A stretch of 12,409 nt of DNA from Hyphomicrobiaceae bacterium. Its GTDB lineage: Bacteria; Pseudomonadota; Alphaproteobacteria; Rhizobiales; HXMU1428-3. A program made the position numbers and the translations under genes. Under the pieces are notes generated by a model, which was not told the DNA's origin, made no database searches, and worked only from the letters and a program-made list of their open reading frames with translations. The first letter of the stretch is position 1, and each line of letters starts with the position of its first letter. The stretch covers positions 1 through 12,409 of the forward strand of contig JANQQH010000118.1 of assembly GCA_028285025.1 (NCBI GenBank), read 5' to 3'. Positions 6,364 to 12,409 of the stretch are shown piece after piece.

Positions 6364-7677
6364 TCAAAGTTGAGCCCATAAATCATATTCATCTGAATGG
6401 GTAATTTTCACCTGCAGGCGATCCCCTGGCGCCAGCTCTGTTTCTCCGTTTAAAAACACACAGCCATCAATCTCAGGCGCATCCCATTGGGAGCGGGCAA
6501 TGGCGCCCTCTTCATCAACCTCATCCACCACCACATCAATGGTTTGGCCAACCTTTCTTGCCAGCACCTTCGTGCTCACCTCTTGTGCCTTGGCCATAAA
6601 CCTGTGCCAGCGCTCTTCTTTCACTTCTTCAGGCACATGATTGTCAAGCTCATTGGCCCGTGCGCCGTCCACATTTTCATATTTAAAACAACCCACCCGA
6701 GCCAATTCTGCCTCTTCCAGCCAGTCTAATAGAATCTGAAAATCTTCTTCCGTTTCCCCTGGAAAGCCCACAATAAATGTTGAGCGCACCGCCAGCTCTG
6801 GGCAAATAGAGCGCCACTTAGACAAACGTTGTAAAGTTTTTTCTGCAAAAGCAGGCCGGGCCATGGCTTTGAGAACAGACGGGCTGGCATGTTGGAACGG
6901 AATGTCCAGGTAAGGCAAAATCTTACCCTCAGCCATGAGAGGGATAACTTCATCCACATGAGGATAAGGATAAACATAGTGCAAGCGCACCCACACACCC
7001 ATTTCGCCAAGGCCTTGCGCCAAGTCCTGAAAACGTGTGGCAAGCGCCTGGCCTTTCCATGTTTCTTGCTGATATTTCACATCAAGCCCATAAGCGCTGG
7101 TGTCTTGTGAGATGACAAGCAATTCCTCACAGCCCGCTTCAACCAAGCGCTCAGCTTCGCGCAACACTTTATGAATGGGGCGCGATTGCAAAGGCCCGCG
7201 GATAGACGGGATAATACAAAACTTGCATTTATGATTACACCCTTCAGAAATTTTCAAATAAGAATAATGGCGCGGTGTAAGCTTAATGCCTTCCTTAGGC
7301 ACCAAATCAACATGCGGATTATGCGCCATCGGGGCAGCTTTTTGAACCTCTTTGACAACGCTTTCATATTGCTGTGGCCCCGTAACAGCAAGAATGTTTG
7401 GATGATCTTGCTTGATGGTCTCAGTCTCGCCAACCAAACAACCCGTGACAATGACACGTCCATTTTCATTCATCGCCTCTGAAATGGCGGCAAAACTTTC
7501 CTCGCGCGCGCTGTCAATAAACCCACAGGTGTTCACCACCACCACATCAGCCCCGTCATAGGACGGGGCAACCTCATAGCCGCAAGAGCGTAATTTGGTT
7601 AAGATGCGTTCAGAATCCACCAAGGCTTTTGGGCAGCCCAAACTGACAAACCCAACTTTTGGGGCATGCGCTGTCAT
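6364..7677 (-). CDS. rimO: Ribosomal protein uS12 methylthiotransferase RimO
   Basis: This radical SAM enzyme performs beta-methylthiolation of the conserved Asp of ribosomal protein S12 (Asp88 or Asp89 depending on numbering). The 437-residue protein is full length. The N-terminal UPF0004 domain holds the auxiliary 4Fe-4S cluster cysteines Cys15 ([12 protein letters not shown]), Cys51 (NTCGFI) and Cys80 (TGCLVG). The radical SAM motif CNHKCKFC supplies Cys147, Cys151 and Cys154, and is followed by [25 protein letters not shown] and [13 protein letters not shown] are typical of RimO rather than MiaB. The C-terminal TRAM domain runs from about 370 to the end. AAAGGA lies about 8 nt before the ATG. 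Its TGA is only 5 bp from the TAA of the convergent nitrilase-like gene, and no shared terminator is visible. Confidence 0.97.
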   Translation of the reverse strand: MTAHAPKVGFVSLGCPKALVDSERILTKLRSCGYEVAPSYDGADVVVVNTCGFIDSAREESFAAISEAMNENGRVIVTGCLVGETETIKQDHPNILAVTGPQQYESVVKEVQKAAPMAHNPHVDLVPKEGIKLTPRHYSYLKISEGCNHKCKFCIIPSIRGPLQSRPIHKVLREAERLVEAGCEELLVISQDTSAYGLDVKYQQETWKGQALATRFQDLAQGLGEMGVWVRLHYVYPYPHVDEVIPLMAEGKILPYLDIPFQHASPSVLKAMARPAFAEKTLQRLSKWRSICPELAVRSTFIVGFPGETEEDFQILLDWLEEAELARVGCFKYENVDGARANELDNHVPEEVKEERWHRFMAKAQEVSTKVLARKVGQTIDVVVDEVDEEGAIARSQWDAPEIDGCVFLNGETELAPGDRLQVKITHSDEYDLWAQL

Positions 7678-7736
7678 GCAAATATCCTTTATAAATGTAA
7701 CAATGTCAGTAGAGGTCTAATTCCAACGCGTATTGC

Positions 7737-7765
7737 GTTTTGCGCACATTAGCTTTGGCTGTCAA
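7737..7765 (-). promoter_or_regulatory. Possible rimO promoter
   Basis: Reading the minus strand, a perfect TTGACA (7760-7765) lies 17 bp before CAAAAC (7737-7742), roughly 60-90 bp upstream of the rimO start. The -35 hexamer is excellent but the -10 is poor. An AACGC/GCGTT inverted repeat (7725-7739) overlaps the area just downstream. Confidence 0.3.
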
Positions 7766-7847
7766 GTGAGAATCACAATGCTTTATATGAGATCATGTAC
7801 AGATTTTTTCTCAAAACGAAGGTGATAAAATAAGGCGTGAGGCAAAC

Positions 7848-10778
7848 CTAAGGCAGAACCCCATCCAGCAAATTGCCATTTTCCCCATTACCGTCAATCA
7901 TACCTTCAAGCAAACTTTTCATCTGCTCACCGGAAATTTTCTTCTTTTTGATATCCTTAACAACCTTTTCAACGGTTTTTACCGTATCTTTTATGGCCTG
8001 GCCATTGCTATCCAAAAGCCCTTTGGCATCAGGCAAAATAGCCGGGTTTGCCAGCGGTCCTTTGACGCGCAAAGGAATTTGAATGCCCTGCTCTTTGGCG
8101 TCCCCGCCTTGGCCTTGCAAACTGCCGACAATTTTTGGATTGAGCCCATAATCAATTTGCTCAGCAGGCAAATTAACAATGCCTTTGCCACTCATCCGCA
8201 ATAAGGGGCCCTTCATCAACAGATCTTGATTTTTAACCACGCCGCCTTCAATAGAAAAGCTTGCGGTTAATTCACTAAAATCAGTTTTCTCTGAAGGTTT
8301 GGTAACCAACTTATCCAACCGCCCTTTTTGTAAATTGCGCAATAAGCCTGGAATGTTTACCCCCTCCAAAGCCCCATCAGCAACGGCAATTTTACCAGTA
8401 CCATTTAGTCCAGAAACCATCTCCTTTTGGCTTGCACCTGAACTAATAACATCAAGATCCAGATCAGCAGCACCAGAAATAAATTTGAACCCTGCACTGT
8501 TGGTTAAAAGAGGTTTCATTTGAACCTGCTTTAAACTGATCTTTCCCTTTAAGGAAGGTCGAGATTTTGCCCCATTCAAGACAAGGTTCATCACCCCGCT
8601 CCCGCCATAAAGTTTAAAGTTGGGCAACACGGCTGTCATAACACCGGCAGTTAATTTCGTGTTAAGCAGTGCTTTTTCGATAGAATGGCCCATGACTTTG
8701 AGGCGTCCAGCGTCCAATTGCATTGCCCCATCAAAAGCCCTTAAAGCACCAAAGTCAATTTTTTGCGAATTCCAAGCGGCAACAGCCGTCTTATATCCTG
8801 TTTGCAACGACCCACGTTTGATCGATTTGTTTTGATCAAGATAAGGATCAAGATTCAAAAAGTCTGTTTTTAAAATGGCTTCAATTTTGGGTCTCACCCC
8901 TTGCGGAATAATACGCAAATCACCAATCAACCTAGCTTGATCTATTTTGATCGTCGCATTCTTTAACAAAAGAGCCTGATCAGAGGCTGAAAGCCGACCA
9001 CGCACATAAGCTCCCCCAAAGCCTTGGGGTGGGACATCAACATCAAACCAGGACAGAAGCTTTTGCAAAGAGAATGTTTGCACATCTGTATCGCCTTGAA
9101 GTTGCCACCCGTCTTTAAGACGAAGTCGCCCAGCGAACTTACCCTCAAACCGCTCTGAATTGGCCTGAAAATTCGCCTTTGCTGGTTCCTCGTTAAGAAG
9201 CTGACCAAGGGTAGAGACCGTGCCATTTAATTTAATACGGTCCTGGTTAAAACGGACACTGCCATCAGCTGTAACATCCTTATCAGCGCCAGGGGCCTGA
9301 ACTTTCATGTTTATAGCTTCAACTATAGTTTCTTTATTGGTTTTTTGGTCAATTAATTTCAGCCCACCATTGATAATCTCAATTTCACCAATTTGAATAG
9401 TATCGCGTGAAGTGGCAGCAGATTTCAAATCATCAACTGTAGGACCGCTCGGGTCCACTTCATTATTTGTTTTTTCTTCCCCTGCGCCCTTTTCAGCAGC
9501 CTCTTTCTCAGCTGCTTCTTTTTCAAGGCGCTCTAGCGTGCGTGCAATAATATCGCTGGTATCAAGCACCTCTTCTTGAGCAACTTTAAATGACGGCAAC
9601 ACATAAGATTTTGCAAGGCCAGCAGATTTAATCTCATAATTGGTGCGCCCTTTACCATCGCTAATCAGGGCAATCTCAGGCCGATGGAAAATAATTTTGT
9701 CAACTTCAACCTTTTTGCTCAATAAAGGCAATAACTTTAAATTCGCTTGCAAACGGCCAATAGAAACAAAATCAGGCCCTCTAATTTCTGGCGGGTTGTG
9801 AATGATGATATTATTCAGGTCCAATCCAAAGCTGGGAAAGAACCTGTAAGACATTTTACCTTTAAAAGAAATATCACGCCCGGTTTTCTCTTTAATAGCT
9901 AAAGAAATCTGTTTTTTAACAGTCTCAGGCGGTACAATAAAAGGTAAAGCAAAAGTAGCTCCAATAGCCAAAATGAATAGAGCGGCAATGCCAATGCCCA
10001 AACCTAACGGCCACGAGATGCCAGATTTAGAAGCACCTTTGTCATAAGGCAAAGCGGTTTCATGGGCTAAGTTGGTATCATAAGCATTTTTATAATCGTA
10101 ATTAGATTGTATAGACGCTGCATTGGAATCATAGGCATTTCCCAAACCCTCATACCCGCGCTGTGGCGCAAAAGTCTCTTGAGTTGATGGTGCCACAACA
10201 GATTCTAGATGAACGTCATCTTCAACCAGATCTTGGATCTCGCCAGGCTCAAAGTGCCCAGAAGCACCCTTTTCTTCATTGACAAAGGGGGGGGTGTCTT
10301 TCGCTTTTTTCCGGTCTATAGAAAAGCCATCTTGTCTGGCATGCTGATCAAAGTCTTGTGTGTCAACAGTTCTTTGATCAAACCGTTCCTTTTGAAAATC
10401 AACATATTTATTCTCATCTGCACCCTGCTGAAGCTTATTTGAAGACTCAAATTGCTTACCTTCTTCTTTGGCCACATGTGGGTTTAATTGTTTCTGATGG
10501 GGCCCCGAGTTGTTTTCTGGATCAGAGGTCAACGCATGGCCATTATCTTGTTTTTGTTGGTCAGGCCCAATGACCTGGTTAGCTTGAGCCATAACATTTT
10601 TGCTTGCAAGCTCACGCACTTCAGCCACTTGAGCAGCGGGCAACCAATTGTCAAACCCGTTGCGCCATAAATAGTCTCCATCAAGCAGTTCGCGATCACG
10701 CACCAATTGTGCCAAATCATGATCAGTCACAGGTCCATACTGTTTGCCATCTCGAGCGATGTACCATTGGTTTTGCAT
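7848..10778 (-). CDS. AsmA-family protein with N-terminal GYF_2 domain
   Basis: This 976-residue protein is predicted to span the inner membrane. Residues 1-55 form a GYF_2 (DUF4339-type) domain: QWYIARDGKQYGP, then DYLWRNGFDNWLPAA, with Trp5, Tyr6, Gly15-Pro16, Trp38 and Trp45 in place. Residues 56 to about 253 are a polar, Asp/Gln/Asn-rich, probably disordered linker. One membrane helix follows (about 256-282). Next comes the AsmA start, with VKKQISLAIKEKTGRDISFKG and FFPSFGLDLNNIIIHNPPE, and long repeating beta-rich sequence to the C-terminus, interrupted by a Glu/Ala/Lys helix near 412-435. AsmA-like proteins are linked to outer-membrane lipid transport and assembly. The topology puts GYF in the cytoplasm and AsmA in the periplasm. 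The stop is TAG. The ribosome-binding site is weak (AGG about 10 nt away). It is 170 bp upstream of rimO on the same strand and may be cotranscribed with it. Confidence 0.9.
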   Translation of the reverse strand: MQNQWYIARDGKQYGPVTDHDLAQLVRDRELLDGDYLWRNGFDNWLPAAQVAEVRELASKNVMAQANQVIGPDQQKQDNGHALTSDPENNSGPHQKQLNPHVAKEEGKQFESSNKLQQGADENKYVDFQKERFDQRTVDTQDFDQHARQDGFSIDRKKAKDTPPFVNEEKGASGHFEPGEIQDLVEDDVHLESVVAPSTQETFAPQRGYEGLGNAYDSNAASIQSNYDYKNAYDTNLAHETALPYDKGASKSGISWPLGLGIGIAALFILAIGATFALPFIVPPETVKKQISLAIKEKTGRDISFKGKMSYRFFPSFGLDLNNIIIHNPPEIRGPDFVSIGRLQANLKLLPLLSKKVEVDKIIFHRPEIALISDGKGRTNYEIKSAGLAKSYVLPSFKVAQEEVLDTSDIIARTLERLEKEAAEKEAAEKGAGEEKTNNEVDPSGPTVDDLKSAATSRDTIQIGEIEIINGGLKLIDQKTNKETIVEAINMKVQAPGADKDVTADGSVRFNQDRIKLNGTVSTLGQLLNEEPAKANFQANSERFEGKFAGRLRLKDGWQLQGDTDVQTFSLQKLLSWFDVDVPPQGFGGAYVRGRLSASDQALLLKNATIKIDQARLIGDLRIIPQGVRPKIEAILKTDFLNLDPYLDQNKSIKRGSLQTGYKTAVAAWNSQKIDFGALRAFDGAMQLDAGRLKVMGHSIEKALLNTKLTAGVMTAVLPNFKLYGGSGVMNLVLNGAKSRPSLKGKISLKQVQMKPLLTNSAGFKFISGAADLDLDVISSGASQKEMVSGLNGTGKIAVADGALEGVNIPGLLRNLQKGRLDKLVTKPSEKTDFSELTASFSIEGGVVKNQDLLMKGPLLRMSGKGIVNLPAEQIDYGLNPKIVGSLQGQGGDAKEQGIQIPLRVKGPLANPAILPDAKGLLDSNGQAIKDTVKTVEKVVKDIKKKKISGEQMKSLLEGMIDGNGENGNLLDGVLP

Positions 10779-11061
10779 TTTAAAAAAACCTGAAATTTAT
10801 AATTAATACACGCGATCCTGAAGCGGTATAAAATTCATTCATAAAAAAATCTAACCGAAAATCCCACTTAGTCGTACCATAAACATACAAAATTCCACCA
10901 AGAAATGTAAACGCATCTCTTGACAGAGTAAAAACCAAACAATCATTTTGTAAATTTGGTGCTTAAGAGCGATAATATCAATAGATTAAGGGCAAAAGGC
11001 GGCAAAATATGTGGATTTTACGTGCATAACGTTCGCTTTATAAAACTTAGCAATCCGCTCG

Positions 11062-11086
11062 TACAATGTATTGATTGATCATTGTA
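11062..11086. repeat. Inverted repeat TACAATG / CATTGTA
   Basis: Perfect 7-bp arms at 11062-11068 and 11080-11086 are separated by 11 bp. The spacing of about 18 bp between arm centres (just under two helical turns) would suit a dimeric regulator binding one face of the helix. No T-tract follows, so it is not a terminator. Confidence 0.45.
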
Positions 11087-11297
11087 GCAAAAATTATGTC
11101 ACCAAGTTAGTCTCTAGCCTGCAAGCTCAAAGGGTAAAAAGCAAAAAATTAATAGGTCCTGAAGCCGAGTTAAGAGATCAGATTTCTATTTCAAAATTAA
11201 GATTAAAGTACAAAAACACTTTTGAATATTGATAAAACTATGATTTTCTCATGACTTTCACAGAATCTATAGGATGAAGTGAGAGTACCAACGCGTA

Positions 11298-11438
11298 ATG
11301 AAGATTTATTGTGTAGTTATTGGCAATTTCGATCATCCAAAACCTGATCATAAAATGACAAACATACAAAATATATGGTCAATCCCAATTATTTTTGTGA
11401 AAGAAGCTAGAGCATTAATAAAATGGCACAAGCTATGA
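11298..11438 (+). CDS. Possible 46-residue hypothetical ORF
   Basis: ATG 11298-11300 opens a frame beginning MKIYCVVIGNFDHPKPDHKM and ending in FVKEARALIKWHKL at TGA 11436-11438. The peptide has a plausible beta-strand start and a helical basic end, unlike the low-complexity sequence expected from random AT-rich DNA. The ribosome-binding site is weak (GAGAG 12 nt upstream). I recognise no family. It could be a small gene, the fragment of a decayed one, or chance. Confidence 0.25.
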   Translation: MKIYCVVIGNFDHPKPDHKMTNIQNIWSIPIIFVKEARALIKWHKL

Positions 11439-11474
11439 TCTTAAACACTCCTGTCTACCAAACAAGGCCTACCT

Positions 11475-11523
11475 GTTCCACAGTCAAGGTGGAACTGATC
11501 CGCCCGATTTAAGGGGACCAGTT
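11475..11523. repeat. Two overlapping hairpins, possible IS-end relic
   Basis: GTTCCAC (11475-11481) pairs perfectly with GTGGAAC (11489-11495) over a 7-nt loop. AACTGATCC (11493-11501) pairs with GGACCAGTT (11515-11523) with one mismatch. The two share bases 11493-11495, so only one can form at a time. Read on the minus strand, AACTGGTCCCC followed by an A/T stretch and further C-rich sequence resembles the ends of IS3-family elements. No transposase is nearby. Confidence 0.4.
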
Positions 11524-11615
11524 AATCAAAAACAAAAAGATTAAAGAAAGATCAAAGGAAGTGGAGAGCTAGATCTAAATAGGACGCCAGCTAAATCGCT
11601 GCAAGTGAAGGGCCA

Positions 11616-12409
11616 ATGAACAAAACAGAATTTCCATCTACGATACGATATAGCCTTTACATAGGCTTGCTTACGATATTGGCCATTTTAGGAATGTCAG
11701 TGTCTGCCTCTATCTGGGGCATGCAACGCTCGGTTCATTATCTAGAGCGCGCCAATCATTCCTATGAACAATTGGCCCACGTATCATCGTTGGAAGCCAA
11801 AATCAACCAATACTTATTATCAGAAATCGCCACCACAGTAAATTTCCAAAATCGTGATCAGCTAATCAAAGCGACCCCAGCTTTAATCACACATGAGCTT
11901 GGCGAGTTGCAATCTTCCATTGAACTTGAAGATGAGTTTATCAAAACCCAAGGAGGCCAAGATGATATACCTGATGAAATTACCACGGCCATTAACATAG
12001 CCTCAGTTTTCATTCGCATGCATCTGGCAGCCAAATATGAAAGCAAAAATCGCGCAGGCATGGGAAGCGCCCAAGCAGTACGCCGTTTTTTTGCAAACGT
12101 GGTAGAGGGCAATGATAAAGAATTAAGCCAAGTGGTGCGAGATATAGTGAAAGGCGAGCGGCAAGAGGTTCAAGAAGTCAAAGATAAAATTCGAGATTTA
12201 ACGTCCACCATTACCTATGCCACAATTGTATTGGCCGTGTTTACCAGCATAGGCGTGATCGGTCTTGCCATATTCTTAAGCCGATCAATTGTTGGACCAG
12301 TTCAAATTTTAGCCACAGGCGCCGATAAATTTGCCACCGGAAATTTAGGCTTTCGCATAGAATTACCAAGAGAAGATGAGTTCGGCCTGGTCGCTAACCG
12401 TTTTAACAA
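11616..12409 (+). CDS. HAMP-domain sensor protein, probably a histidine kinase (3' truncated)
   Basis: This membrane sensor is cut by the right edge of the window after 264 codons. It starts at ATG 11616 with AAGGG 5 nt upstream. A first membrane helix spans about residues 12-35 (SLYIGLLTILAILGMSVSAS). A mostly helical, charged periplasmic sensing region runs from about 36 to 197. A second membrane helix (about 198-221) leads into a HAMP domain from about 222, with RSIVGPVQILATGADKFATG and then EDEFGLVANRFN. The all-helical periplasmic region is of the four-helix-bundle type found in TorS-like and chemoreceptor-like sensors. The signalling output domain lies outside the window, so it could be a histidine kinase (favoured), a methyl-accepting chemotaxis protein or a cyclase. 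The ligand is unknown. The upstream overlapping hairpins lie 93-141 bp before the start. Confidence 0.85.
   Translation, partial: MNKTEFPSTIRYSLYIGLLTILAILGMSVSASIWGMQRSVHYLERANHSYEQLAHVSSLEAKINQYLLSEIATTVNFQNRDQLIKATPALITHELGELQSSIELEDEFIKTQGGQDDIPDEITTAINIASVFIRMHLAAKYESKNRAGMGSAQAVRRFFANVVEGNDKELSQVVRDIVKGERQEVQEVKDKIRDLTSTITYATIVLAVFTSIGVIGLAIFLSRSIVGPVQILATGADKFATGNLGFRIELPREDEFGLVANRFN

Larger units (their letters stand above)
10779..11615. other. 837-bp region without a confident gene
   Basis: This AT-rich region lies between the divergent AsmA gene (minus strand) and the sensor gene (plus strand), so it should carry both promoters. I see no tRNA, intact transposase or convincing gene. 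It does contain an ACCAAA/TTTGGT inverted repeat (10934-10960), a TACAATG/CATTGTA inverted repeat (11062-11086), a 46-codon ORF (11298-11438) and two overlapping hairpins (11475-11523) that resemble an IS end. The compositional shift near 11440-11520 hints at decayed inserted DNA. Confidence 0.55.

Noticed and set aside
6320..6365. Bidirectional terminator between the nitrilase-like gene and rimO
   Set aside because: Only short AT-only pairing (TTAAT/ATTAA) is present, with no stable stem.
11858..12112. 84-codon minus-strand ORF inside the sensor gene
   Set aside because: It is a shadow of the plus-strand sensor frame, which has a clear TM-HAMP architecture across it.
1..12409. CRISPR array, tRNA or rRNA genes
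   Set aside because: No regularly spaced repeats, cloverleaf-like sequences or rRNA signatures were found on either strand.

Overview
The window looks like an alphaproteobacterial chromosome segment of moderate to low GC, probably from the order Hyphomicrobiales or a relative. This is an inference from protein character (a GYF-AsmA fusion, DUF2799 lipoprotein, MepA, RimO and LepA of alphaproteobacterial type); no rRNA or other decisive marker is present. Housekeeping genes are intact, and TAA, TGA and TAG all serve as ordinary stops.

Layout. Positions 2-337 hold the 3' end of lepA (EF-4). Facing it are two minus-strand envelope genes: a short secreted L,D-transpeptidase (377-808) and a DUF2799 lipoprotein with a coiled-coil tail (924-1496). 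On the plus strand follow a HAD-superfamily phosphatase (1753-2667) and mepA, a secreted murein endopeptidase with an unusual Cys-containing C-terminal extension (2944-4020). Next comes an AT-rich accessory stretch (about 4021-6360). It carries a small minus-strand gene broken by one amber codon (4046-4273), a tiny ORF (4467-4565), and, coupled to it by an ATGA overlap, a 598-residue nitrilase-fold protein (4562-6358). That gene converges on rimO with only 5 bp between the stop codons. rimO (6364-7677) and a 976-residue GYF/TM/AsmA protein (7848-10778) are both on the minus strand. An 837-bp region with no confident gene (10779-11615) contains several inverted repeats and a possible IS relic. 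It leads into a sensor protein with a HAMP domain, probably a histidine kinase, that runs off the right edge (11616-12409).

How the genes fit together. Four products act in the envelope: Ldt and MepA remodel peptidoglycan, the DUF2799 protein is lipid-anchored, and AsmA bridges inner membrane and periplasm. LepA and RimO serve the ribosome. They are separate transcription units rather than one pathway.

The most interesting element is the solitary nitrilase-like gene. It keeps a plausible Glu-Lys-Cys triad behind a long helical N-terminus. It resembles the nitrilase modules attached to class 1 defence-associated reverse transcriptases (DRT1/UG1 type), but no reverse transcriptase is present. 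It may be a single-gene, or peptide-plus-enzyme, defence system. That is a hypothesis from motif reading only.
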